DNA of 5,682 nt from positions 1 through 5,682 of the forward strand of contig JAGPGI010000200.1 in assembly GCA_018056045.1 (NCBI GenBank), written 5' to 3'. This stretch comes from Paracoccus sp. (in: a-proteobacteria). Lineage in GTDB: Bacteria > Pseudomonadota > Alphaproteobacteria > Rhodobacterales > Rhodobacteraceae. The notes below the pieces were generated by a model. The model made no database searches, was not told where the DNA came from, and saw only the letters and a list, made by a program, of their open reading frames with translations. Shown piece by piece: positions 1-5,682 of the stretch; positions within the stretch are counted from its first letter, which is position 1, and each line of letters opens with the position of its first letter. Made by a program: the position numbers and the translations under genes.

Positions 1-111
1 GCCGCCGTCTCGGTGGTCGCGAATCTCAGGGTGAACCATCTTCCCTCGGAACGCGAGCTGAGCCGTCTGGGCATCAAGAAAACCGATTTCGACGCGATCC
101 GCCTGAACTGA
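1..111 (+). CDS. 3' end of a small protein, possibly DUF1127-like (partial)
   Basis: Frame 1 is open from the window edge to a TGA at 109-111 and encodes 36 residues ending in KKTDFDAIRLN. The start is upstream of the window. The stretch LPSERELSRLGIKKTDF resembles the C-terminal end of small DUF1127/YjiS-like proteins, where a 'L-x-x-R-E-L-x-x-[IL]-G-[IL]-x-[RK]-x-[DE]-[IF]' pattern is common. This is a resemblance by eye in a short fragment, and no function is assigned. That it is a real gene end is supported by the intrinsic terminator 60 bases downstream on the same strand. It is separated from the lipid operon by that terminator, so it is probably a different transcription unit. Confidence 0.55.
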   Translation, partial: AAVSVVANLRVNHLPSERELSRLGIKKTDFDAIRLN

Positions 112-171
112 GCCGGCCCCGGCAGGCCCTGCCCCTGCCCCGCCGCAGATTTACAGCATGAACAAGGCCAC

Positions 172-205
172 GCCCGCCGCAGCTTTCCGGCGGGCTATTT
201 GTTTT
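172..205 (+). terminator. Rho-independent terminator of the upstream gene
   Basis: A perfect 8-bp GC stem, GCCCGCCG (172-179) paired with CGGCGGGC (188-195), has an 8-nt loop and is followed directly by TATTTGTTTT (196-205). The T-rich tail lies only on the plus side, so it should end plus-strand transcription from the partial gene at the left edge. It also separates that gene from the lipid operon beginning at 276. Confidence 0.85.
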
Positions 206-264
206 CCGAACCCTTTACCTCGCCGGTTTATCCGTGACAGTCTCTGCCCCAGTGAAATGCAGGG

Positions 265-270
265 TATGAT
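265..270 (+). promoter_or_regulatory. Possible -10 box for the phospholipid operon
   Basis: TATGAT at 265-270 differs from the TATAAT consensus at one base and lies between the upstream terminator and the acyltransferase start, where a promoter for the downstream operon is expected. No convincing -35 box is seen at 16-18 bp spacing; the bases near 241-247 are a poor match, and a TGACA at 235-239 is too far away. If it is used, transcription would begin at about 276-277, on or beside the ATG, giving a leaderless or almost leaderless mRNA. Weak call based on a single hexamer. Confidence 0.25.
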
Positions 271-275
271 GTGAG

Positions 276-908
276 ATGACTGCCACGACGTCGGTCCGCA
301 TGGCGCGCAGCGCCCTTGTCGGGACCGCCCGCGCGCTGCTGAGCCTGCGCGCCATCGACCTGCCGCCGCCAGGGGCACATCCGCGCATCTATGTCGCCAA
401 CCATGTCAGCCATGCCGATTTCGTGGCCCTGTGGTCGGTGCTGCCCAAACCCCAGCGCCTGCGCACCCGCCCGGTGGCCGGTGCCGATTACTGGCAGGCC
501 TCCAACCTGAAACGCTGGATCGCCGATCAGGTCTTTCGCGCCGTGCTGATCGACCGCGATCCCGCCAAGCGCCAGACCGACCCGGTCGAGACCGTCGCCA
601 ATGTCCTGCGCGATGGCGAGGACGTGATCTTTTTCCCCGAAGGCACGCGCAACCTGACCGACGCGCCCCTGCTGCCGCTGAAATCGGGCATCTTTCATCT
701 GGCCCATGCCGCGCCCATGGCCGAGATCGTCCCGGCATGGATCCTGAACCTTGACCGCATCCTGCCCAAGGGCAGCATCCTGCCGGTGCCGCTGAATTGC
801 GCCGTCCGCTTTGGCGCCCCCCTGCGCCCGGACAAGGATGAAAGCCGCGATGCCTTCCTGATCCGGCTGGCCGAGGCCATGCTGGCGCTTTCCGACCGAA
901 GGATCTGA
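276..908 (+). CDS. PlsC-family lysophospholipid acyltransferase (1-acyl-glycerol-3-phosphate acyltransferase-like)
   Basis: A 210-residue protein that should acylate a lysophospholipid, most likely lysophosphatidate to phosphatidate using acyl-ACP or acyl-CoA, at the inner face of the cytoplasmic membrane. The PlsC/LPLAT motifs appear in order: motif I NHVSHAD (residues 42-48, the NHx4D catalytic His/Asp pair), a motif II-like LIDRD (91-95), motif III FPEGTR (120-125), and a motif IV-like IVPAW (151-155). The length is normal for the family, and no strong N-terminal membrane helix is obvious. The ATG at 276 follows only a weak AGGG (261-264). Upstream ATGs at 266 and 269 are in another frame that stops at once. 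It leads a three-gene operon: the next gene starts 3 nt after its TGA and encodes the enzyme that uses phosphatidate. The family is certain, but the exact acyl acceptor is not. Confidence 0.93.
   Translation: MTATTSVRMARSALVGTARALLSLRAIDLPPPGAHPRIYVANHVSHADFVALWSVLPKPQRLRTRPVAGADYWQASNLKRWIADQVFRAVLIDRDPAKRQTDPVETVANVLRDGEDVIFFPEGTRNLTDAPLLPLKSGIFHLAHAAPMAEIVPAWILNLDRILPKGSILPVPLNCAVRFGAPLRPDKDESRDAFLIRLAEAMLALSDRRI
898..903 (+). promoter_or_regulatory. Strong Shine-Dalgarno for the cytidylyltransferase gene
   Basis: GAAGGA at 898-903 lies inside the last codons of the acyltransferase gene, 8 nt before the ATG at 912. It supports that start and direct translational handover between the first two genes of the operon. 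Confidence 0.7.
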
Positions 909-911
909 GCG

Positions 912-1850
912 ATGTCGCGGTTTTATTCCCCTTCGGCCTTCGTCTTTTACGGGCTGTTCGCATTCCTGATCGTCGCCACGCTGATCGCGCGGACGCTGAT
1001 CCGCCGGGGCAAGGTCGGGGGCGACACCGCCCGCAACCTGATGGACCGGATCTGGGCATGGTGGGTGATGATCGGCGTGCTGGCGCTGATCTTTACCCTT
1101 GGGGCCACGGCGATCACGGTGTTTTTCGCGCTGTGTTCGGTGGCCGCGCTGCGCGAGTTTGCCACCATCACCCATACCCGGCGTGCCGACCATGACGCGC
1201 TGGCCGTCGCCTTTTATGTCGTGCTGCCACTGCAATATCTGCTGGTCTGGCTGCATGTGCCGATCTTTGCCACGCTGCTGATCCCGGTCTATTGCTTCCT
1301 GCTTTTGCCGGTCGTTACCGTCTTCAAGGGCGAGGTCAAAGACTTTCTGACCCGGGTGTCGGAAACCCAATGGGGGCTGATGGTCTGCGTCTATTGCGTG
1401 TCGCATATCCCGGCGATCCTGCAACTGGACATTCCCGGCTATCGCTACAGTGCTTTCACGCTGGTTGCGTGGCTGATTCTGGTCGTGCAGGCCTCGGACG
1501 TGTTGCAATATGTCTGGGGCAAAAGCCTTGGCCGGCATCTGCTGGCGCCGCGCGTCTCGCCCTCGAAAACCGTCGAGGGGCTTCTGGGCGGCATGCTCAG
1601 CGCCAGCCTGCTGGGCATGGCGCTGGCGGGGATCACGCCGTTTGCATGGTGGCAGGCGGGGCTGGTGGCGCTGGTCGTGACCACATTCGGATTCCTGGGC
1701 GGGCTGATCATGTCCGCCATCAAGCGCGACCGCGGCGTCAAGGACTGGGGCACGCTGGTGCAGGGCCATGGCGGCATTCTGGACCGGCTGGACAGCCTGG
1801 TGTTCTCCGCCCCGGTCTTTCTGCATATTCTGGCATGGGGATGGTTATGA
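912..1850 (+). CDS. CdsA-family phosphatidate cytidylyltransferase (YnbB-like)
   Basis: A 312-residue polytopic membrane protein predicted to convert phosphatidate and CTP to CDP-diacylglycerol and pyrophosphate. Hydrophobic segments lie near residues 8-30, 48-80, 96-137, 153-171, 180-200, 221-240 and 245-267. CdsA landmarks are SDVLQYVWGK (195-204), APRVSPSKTVEG (212-223, compare SPxKTxEG) and the C-terminal signature at 268-294, with S268, K271, R272, K277, D278, the HGG at 286-288 and D291/R292/D294. The signature departs from the PROSITE-type pattern at V283 (usually L/I/F) and Q284 (usually P/G). The charged metal/CTP-site residues are intact. The ATG at 912 has a good Shine-Dalgarno, and its TGA overlaps the next ATG. 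Its position beside a YnbA-like phosphatidyltransferase and the signature changes suggest the accessory YnbB-like branch rather than housekeeping CdsA; that subfamily call is from memory. Confidence 0.93.
   Translation: MSRFYSPSAFVFYGLFAFLIVATLIARTLIRRGKVGGDTARNLMDRIWAWWVMIGVLALIFTLGATAITVFFALCSVAALREFATITHTRRADHDALAVAFYVVLPLQYLLVWLHVPIFATLLIPVYCFLLLPVVTVFKGEVKDFLTRVSETQWGLMVCVYCVSHIPAILQLDIPGYRYSAFTLVAWLILVVQASDVLQYVWGKSLGRHLLAPRVSPSKTVEGLLGGMLSASLLGMALAGITPFAWWQAGLVALVVTTFGFLGGLIMSAIKRDRGVKDWGTLVQGHGGILDRLDSLVFSAPVFLHILAWGWL
1837..1850 (+). promoter_or_regulatory. RBS and ATGA stop/start overlap that set the phosphatidyltransferase start
   Basis: GGGG at 1837-1840 lies 6 nt before the ATG at 1847, and that ATG overlaps the TGA of the preceding gene (ATGA, 1847-1850), the usual arrangement for translational coupling. 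In-frame ATGs at 1835 and 1841 are less likely because the purine run overlaps or directly abuts them. The frame also stays open far upstream (to 1292), but that extension is antisense-free shadow of the cytidylyltransferase gene. Confidence 0.65.
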
Positions 1851-2494
1851 CCGAGGATTTCAGCCGCCGGCCCATCGCCAGCCGCAACACCAGATGGGCC
1901 GCCCATGTGACCCGCCGGCTGGTCGAGGCGCGGGTTTCGCCCAACCATATTTCGATGGGATCGGTCGTTGCCGCGCTGCTGGCCTGCGGGGCATTCGCGC
2001 TTTCGGGCTGTGTCGGGCCGGTCTGGGCCGGGCTTTTTCTGATCGCGGGCGCGGGGCTGACGCAGTTGCGGCTGCTTTGCAACCTTTTCGACGGGCTAGT
2101 CGCGGTCGAGGGCGGCATGGGTTCCCCCGACGGCGCCTTCTGGAACGAGGTGCCCGACCGGCTGTCGGACCTGCTGATCCTTGCCGGCTTCGGCATGGCG
2201 GCGGGATCGCTGTCCATGGGCCTGCTGGCCGGGGCGCTGGCCATCTTTACCGCATACTTGCGCGAATTCGGCCGCGCGGCAGGGCTGGGGTCGGATTTTT
2301 CCGGGCCGGGCGCGAAATCGCATCGCATGGCGGTGGTCACCACCGGCGCGCTGGCACAGGTGCTGACGCTGATCCTTGGGCTGGGCTGGCCGGTGGTCCT
2401 CTGGGCCTTGTGGCTGGTCACGCTGCTGACCGCGATCACCGTCATCCGCCGCAGCCAGCGCATCCTGCGCGGGCTTGGGGCAGGCCAGCCCTAG
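1847..2494 (+). CDS. CDP-alcohol phosphatidyltransferase family protein with altered active-site motif (YnbA-like)
   Basis: A 215-residue membrane protein predicted to transfer a phosphatidyl group from CDP-diacylglycerol to an alcohol; the acceptor is unknown. SPNHIS (31-36) matches the [TS]PN-x-[IL]-[TS] segment that opens the family domain. The canonical D-x2-D-G-x2-A-R-x8-G-x3-D-x3-D motif aligns without gaps to residues 79-104, but the first Asp is N79, the Arg is V87 and the third Asp is N100. The second Asp (D82, followed by G83), A86, G96 and the last Asp (D104) are kept, with a further S107/D108. Later family-like residues are YLRE (137-140) and AKSHR (156-160). Hydrophobic segments are near 37-77, 109-136 and 165-200. 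As I recall E. coli YnbA, it has the same two Asn substitutions, so this may be a functional subfamily and not a decayed enzyme. It is coupled by ATGA overlap to the upstream gene, whose product is its donor substrate. Confidence 0.9.
   Translation: MTEDFSRRPIASRNTRWAAHVTRRLVEARVSPNHISMGSVVAALLACGAFALSGCVGPVWAGLFLIAGAGLTQLRLLCNLFDGLVAVEGGMGSPDGAFWNEVPDRLSDLLILAGFGMAAGSLSMGLLAGALAIFTAYLREFGRAAGLGSDFSGPGAKSHRMAVVTTGALAQVLTLILGLGWPVVLWALWLVTLLTAITVIRRSQRILRGLGAGQP
2491..2494. other. Shared CTAG: overlapping convergent stop codons
   Basis: The palindrome CTAG gives TAG on the plus strand (2492-2494, end of the phosphatidyltransferase gene) and TAG on the minus strand (2493-2491, end of the transglutaminase gene). 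The two convergent genes therefore overlap by 4 bp and have no spacer. No T-tailed hairpin was seen on either side; a 5-bp GGGCT/AGCCC pairing (2471-2475/2487-2491) has no T tract. Confidence 0.9.
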
Positions 2495-3363
2495 TCCAGC
2501 GGGATCACGTCCACCGCCTGCGTGCTGTCCTGTCCGCCTGCGGTGCGCATCGCGCCCTTGACCGGCGCTGCATCGGCATAGTCGCGGCCCATGGCGACGG
2601 TGATGTAATCCTCGCCCGCCCATTGCGCATTGGTGGGATCGTATTCGACCCAGCCCTGAACCGGCCCGGCCCAGGCCATGACCCAGGCATGCATGGCATC
2701 GACCCCTTCCAGCCGGGGCTGGCCGGGTGGCGGATAGGTGCGCAGAAAGCCCGAGACATAGCCCGCCGGAATCCCCACCGCCCGCAGACCCGCGACCATG
2801 ATCTGGGCATAGTCCTGACAGACCCCGCGCCGGGCGGCAAAGGCATCGGCCGGAGGGGTGGCGACATCGGTCGCCTCGGGATCATAGGTCATCGTCTTGT
2901 GCAGCGCCTGCCCCACCGCCTCGATCGCGGCGCGGGCCGAGGCGCCCGCAGGCAGCGCCTTGCGGGTGAATTCGGTGATCGCCGGCACCGGCGCGATGCG
3001 CGGCGAGGGCGCAAGGTAATGCTGCGGCGAGGCCGGTCCCGGGTCGCAGACCGCCGTCACCAGCCCCGGCAGATCGGCCAGCGGCGGCGACAGGTCATCG
3101 ACGGGCGCGGCGAAACGCTCGGCGCTGGCTGTCAGGCAAAAGGTGATCTGCTGCACCGGCTCGTGCCAGGCAATCGACGATGTGGCATTGCCAAAGAAAT
3201 CCCGCCCGTCGCGGCGTTCGTCCGGGGGCGGGTCGATGGTCAAAAGCGCCGCCGTCACGCGCTGCGACGGCCCGTCCTGCGGCACCAGCCGCAGGATGTT
3301 ACGCACATGGTCCGAAGCGGTCTGATAGCTGTAATCGATGGTCAGCAGGATATCGTAGCGCAT
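2491..3363 (-). CDS. Transglutaminase-like cysteine peptidase-fold protein with bacterial transglutaminase N-terminal domain
   Basis: A 290-residue protein with two parts. Residues 1-85 form the beta-rich bacterial transglutaminase N-terminal region, including LRLVPQD (24-30) and a DFFGN segment. Residues 140-260 form the transglutaminase-like core. The triad is visible: C182 in GVCQDYA, H225 in MHAWV and D242 in EYDPTN, each in the family's usual setting. No signal peptide or membrane helix is seen, so it is probably cytoplasmic. Family members may hydrolyse or transfer at amide/isopeptide bonds, but the substrate is unknown. The ATG lies 4 nt after the TAG of the ATP-grasp/alpha-E gene, with a partial Shine-Dalgarno (GAGATAGG, 3374-3367), so the two are probably translated as a pair. 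This gene order is common for the family and suggests that it acts on whatever the ATP-grasp protein makes. Confidence 0.93.
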   Translation of the reverse strand: MRYDILLTIDYSYQTASDHVRNILRLVPQDGPSQRVTAALLTIDPPPDERRDGRDFFGNATSSIAWHEPVQQITFCLTASAERFAAPVDDLSPPLADLPGLVTAVCDPGPASPQHYLAPSPRIAPVPAITEFTRKALPAGASARAAIEAVGQALHKTMTYDPEATDVATPPADAFAARRGVCQDYAQIMVAGLRAVGIPAGYVSGFLRTYPPPGQPRLEGVDAMHAWVMAWAGPVQGWVEYDPTNAQWAGEDYITVAMGRDYADAAPVKGAMRTAGGQDSTQAVDVIPLD

Positions 3364-3367
3364 CGGC

Positions 3368-5682
3368 CTATCTCAGCAGCGTGGACTGGATCAGGTCATA
3401 GGCCCGCGCCAGCCGGTCATGCATGTCGCACAGCCGCTCGGGCGGCAGGGCATCGGGATCGGCCACGCGCAGGTCGGTATCCAGCGTCAGCAAAAGCTGT
3501 TCCAGCGGCGAGGCGCGGCCATCGGTCCCGGCATGGGGCAGCCGCCCGACATGGTGGCGCATCTGCGCGATCTGATACAGCACCGCACGCGGGTTGCGCG
3601 CGTCCAGCGCCAGCAGGTCCAGCACCGTCCCGCGCGAGGGGCCAAAGCGATAGCGGCGCTGATGGGTCAGCACGCTGTCGCCGACCTCGATGGCGATTTC
3701 CAGCATGCCGGGCGGGGCCTCGGGGGCGGTGAACTCGGACAGCATCATCAGCGTGCCATCCGCGCGTTCCTGCGCCCGGCCCAGCAGCAGAAACCGCCAG
3801 CCGGCAAAGTGATACATGTTTTCATGCACCAGCCCCGAAAAGCCGGAAATCTTGCGCAGCAGCACCGACATGGCATGGGCGGCATCGTCGCCGGGCCGCA
3901 CCCGCTGCGCCAGCCGGTCGGCGGTCTTGGCCAGATCGTTCAGCGCCGCCCAGCCATCGGGCGAAAAGCGGTCGCGCACCTTGGCCGCCGAGAACCGCGC
4001 CGAGGCGATCATCCCCAGCAGCGCCTCGGGGATGGGCTGGTCGACATCTATATCCAGCCGCGCCATGAACCCGGCCAGCGCGGTCAGCCGGGCATCCTCG
4101 CGGTCGTCGGTTTCGGCCAGACGCAGGTGCCAGGCGCGCAGGACGCGGATCACGCCCTCGGTCCGGTCGCTGTAGCGGCCCAGCCAGTACAGGTTCTCGG
4201 CCGCGCGTGTGGGCAGGATGCCGGGCGCCGCGCGTTCGAACCCGCCCTTGGCGACCAGCGTGTCGGGCTGCGCCGGCTGCTGCGACATCACCCAGACATC
4301 CGCGACCGAGCCGCCGGCCTGCATCGCCAGCGCCGTGGTATCGCCGCTTTTGCCGATGCGGGCATAGCCGCCGGGCATGAAGGTCCAGCCGCTGGCCGTG
4401 CGCGCGGCAAAGACGCGAATGGTCATCGGACGCGGCACCAGCCGCCCCTCGGACCAGGCCGGGGTGGTCGAAAGCGTCACCGCCTCTTGCCCGACCAGCC
4501 GGTTGCCATTGCGTTCGATCCAGTCGCCAAGGCCGCCCTGATGCCCGTCCGCGCCGCCCAGAAACTGCCCGCCAAGCGCGGTATTGGCACCGATGGCAAA
4601 GGGCAGCGCCGGGTCCAGCGCCTCGCCGATCATCATGCGGTCGGCATGGGCGATGACATGGGCGCGCTCGGCCGGCTGGCCGCACCACCATGTCGCGATA
4701 TTGGGCAGGCGCAGGGCCTCGCCGGTCAGAAGCTCGCAGATGCGGGGCAGAAAGGCCATGAAGGCGCGGGTCTCGATGACACCCGATCCCAGCGCGTTGA
4801 TCAGCGACAGGTTCCCCTGACGCAGCGCCTCGATCAGGCCGGGAGTGCCGATCTGCGACCCCTCGTTCAGCTCCAGCGGGTCGGCGAATTCGCTGTCGAT
4901 GCGCCGCCACAAAAGGCCCAGCGGCTCGACCCCGCTGACGGTGCGCACCATCACCTGACCGTCGCGGACGATCAGGTCCTCGCCCTCCAGCAGGGTCATG
5001 CCCAGATAGCGGGCGATATAGGTATGTTCGTAATAGGTGTCGTTGTTCGGCCCCGGCGTCAGGATCGCCTTGCCGCGATCCCCGGCCAGCCCCTCCATCG
5101 CCTCGCGGAAGGCGCGAAAGAACCCGGCCAGCCGGTGGACATGGGCGCGCGGGAACGGCTCGGAAAAGATCCGCATCGTCGCCATGCGGTTTTCCAGCGC
5201 AAAACCCGAGCCCGAGGGCGCCTGCGCCCTGTCGCCCAGCACCAGAAACGACCCGTCGGGCGAGCGGCCGATCTCAAAGGCCAGATGATGCAGCCAATGC
5301 CCCGAGCGTGGCTGCACGCCGACCAGGGGCCGCAGCCATTGCGGATTGCCGGCCACCAGCTCGGCCGGCAGATGGCCGTCGCGGACCAGCTGGCCGGGGC
5401 CGTAAAGATCGGCCATGACCATTTCCAGCAGCTCCGCCCGCTGCGTGAGCCCGTCGCAGATCGCCGCCCATTCCTGTTCGGGGATCAGGACCGGCACATG
5501 GCTCAGCGGCCATTCGCGGTCCTGCGCCGGCCCGCCCGAATAAAAGCGGAAATAAACCCCCGCATCGCGCAGATATTGCTCGCCCCGGGCGAAACGGGTC
5601 TCGACCTCGTCCGGGGTCAGGGCGGCAAGCTGGTCGATAAAGGCCGACCAGACCGGCCGCATCCGGCCCTGCGCGTCGAAAA
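3368..5682 (-). CDS. Fused circularly permuted ATP-grasp / alpha-E domain protein (5' end outside window)
   Basis: At least 770 residues are visible. Numbering here starts from the internal ATG at 5662-5660. The frame stays open beyond it to the window edge (FDAQGR before MRPVW), and the family normally has a 'YDE-x-x-D-x-x-G-x-x-R-P-x-W' N-terminus, so the true start lies past 5682. Residues 1 to about 470 are a circularly permuted type 2 ATP-grasp domain: TPGPNNDTYYEH (202-213), a LLEGEDLIVRDG segment, WRRIDSEFADPLEL (252-265), and a distal RPMTIRVFAAR strand. Residues about 480-764 are an alpha-E domain that starts with RAAENLYWLGRY (486-497) and is mostly helical. ATP-grasp proteins usually ligate a carboxylate to an amine via an acylphosphate, and this family has been proposed to form amide or peptide bonds. 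The substrate is unknown. The two domains are separate genes in some bacteria. The transglutaminase gene follows after 4 nt. Confidence 0.93.
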   Translation of the reverse strand, partial: FDAQGRMRPVWSAFIDQLAALTPDEVETRFARGEQYLRDAGVYFRFYSGGPAQDREWPLSHVPVLIPEQEWAAICDGLTQRAELLEMVMADLYGPGQLVRDGHLPAELVAGNPQWLRPLVGVQPRSGHWLHHLAFEIGRSPDGSFLVLGDRAQAPSGSGFALENRMATMRIFSEPFPRAHVHRLAGFFRAFREAMEGLAGDRGKAILTPGPNNDTYYEHTYIARYLGMTLLEGEDLIVRDGQVMVRTVSGVEPLGLLWRRIDSEFADPLELNEGSQIGTPGLIEALRQGNLSLINALGSGVIETRAFMAFLPRICELLTGEALRLPNIATWWCGQPAERAHVIAHADRMMIGEALDPALPFAIGANTALGGQFLGGADGHQGGLGDWIERNGNRLVGQEAVTLSTTPAWSEGRLVPRPMTIRVFAARTASGWTFMPGGYARIGKSGDTTALAMQAGGSVADVWVMSQQPAQPDTLVAKGGFERAAPGILPTRAAENLYWLGRYSDRTEGVIRVLRAWHLRLAETDDREDARLTALAGFMARLDIDVDQPIPEALLGMIASARFSAAKVRDRFSPDGWAALNDLAKTADRLAQRVRPGDDAAHAMSVLLRKISGFSGLVHENMYHFAGWRFLLLGRAQERADGTLMMLSEFTAPEAPPGMLEIAIEVGDSVLTHQRRYRFGPSRGTVLDLLALDARNPRAVLYQIAQMRHHVGRLPHAGTDGRASPLEQLLLTLDTDLRVADPDALPPERLCDMHDRLARAYDLIQSTLLR

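Noticed and set aside
121..139. GGCAGG/CCTGCC inverted repeat after the left-edge gene
   Set aside because: Short, in a C-rich run and with no T tail; the hairpin at 172-205 is the convincing terminator.
158..274. 38-codon ORF ending just before the acyltransferase start
   Set aside because: It has no convincing ribosome binding site, runs through the terminator hairpin and T tract, and its product has no recognisable character. A leader peptide cannot be excluded but nothing supports one.
228..1826. 532-codon open frame on the minus strand across the acyltransferase and cytidylyltransferase genes
   Set aside because: Its product is dominated by R, H, D, Q and G with no recognisable motif, and it lies opposite two genes with clear family motifs. 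Long antisense frames are expected in GC-rich coding DNA.
1292..1846. N-terminal extension of the phosphatidyltransferase frame to an ATG at 1292
   Set aside because: The extension is the out-of-frame reading of the cytidylyltransferase gene and is Arg/Gly-rich. The ATGA overlap and GGGG spacing support a start at 1847.
2512..2545. Inverted repeat CACCGC/GCGGTG near the convergent junction as a possible terminator
   Set aside because: Only 6 bp with a 22-nt loop, inside coding sequence and without a T tract; expected by chance in GC-rich DNA.
1768..3732. 654-codon open frame on the plus strand spanning the convergent junction
   Set aside because: It runs out of frame over the phosphatidyltransferase and then antisense to the transglutaminase and ATP-grasp genes, with Arg/Ala/Gly/His-rich low-information sequence and no domain. 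It is a composition artefact, however long.
3822..4910. 362-codon minus-strand frame inside the ATP-grasp/alpha-E gene
   Set aside because: Same-strand shadow in another frame of a gene with strong motifs; Arg/Ala/Gly-rich without recognisable content.

Overview
The window is GC-rich with strongly GC-biased third codon positions, densely packed genes and short intergenic gaps. Together with the gene families present, this suggests an alphaproteobacterium, most likely Rhodobacterales and possibly Paracoccus-like. That placement is inferred from composition and protein character, not from a marker gene. No tRNA, rRNA, CRISPR array, insertion sequence or attachment site was seen.

Layout: (1) Bases 1-111 hold the 3' end of a small plus-strand gene that may be DUF1127-like, followed by a clear intrinsic terminator at 172-205. 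(2) Bases 276-2494 hold three tightly coupled plus-strand genes: a PlsC-type lysophospholipid acyltransferase, a CdsA-family phosphatidate cytidylyltransferase, and a CDP-alcohol phosphatidyltransferase with an altered active-site motif. The gaps are 3 nt and a 4-nt ATGA overlap. (3) Bases 2491 to the window edge hold two minus-strand genes: a long fused circularly permuted ATP-grasp/alpha-E protein whose start lies beyond the window, then 4 nt downstream a transglutaminase-like protein with its catalytic triad visible. The two operons converge, and both last genes end in the same CTAG (2491-2494), so no intergenic DNA separates them.

How the genes work together: the plus-strand operon encodes three consecutive phospholipid steps (lysophosphatidate to phosphatidate to CDP-diacylglycerol to a phospholipid head-group transfer). 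The last two members resemble the E. coli YnbB/YnbA pair rather than housekeeping CdsA/PgsA, so it looks like a dedicated accessory phospholipid module whose product is unknown. The minus-strand operon is the core of a widespread but poorly understood predicted peptide-ligation/transglutaminase system. In many genomes it also includes the proteasome-like peptidase Anbu, which is not downstream here. The two modules are probably neighbours only by position.

The most interesting points are the non-canonical active site of the CDP-alcohol phosphatidyltransferase (Asp to Asn at two usually metal-binding positions and a missing Arg), the self-contained lipid module, the uncharacterised ATP-grasp/alpha-E/transglutaminase system, and the single CTAG that ends both operons.
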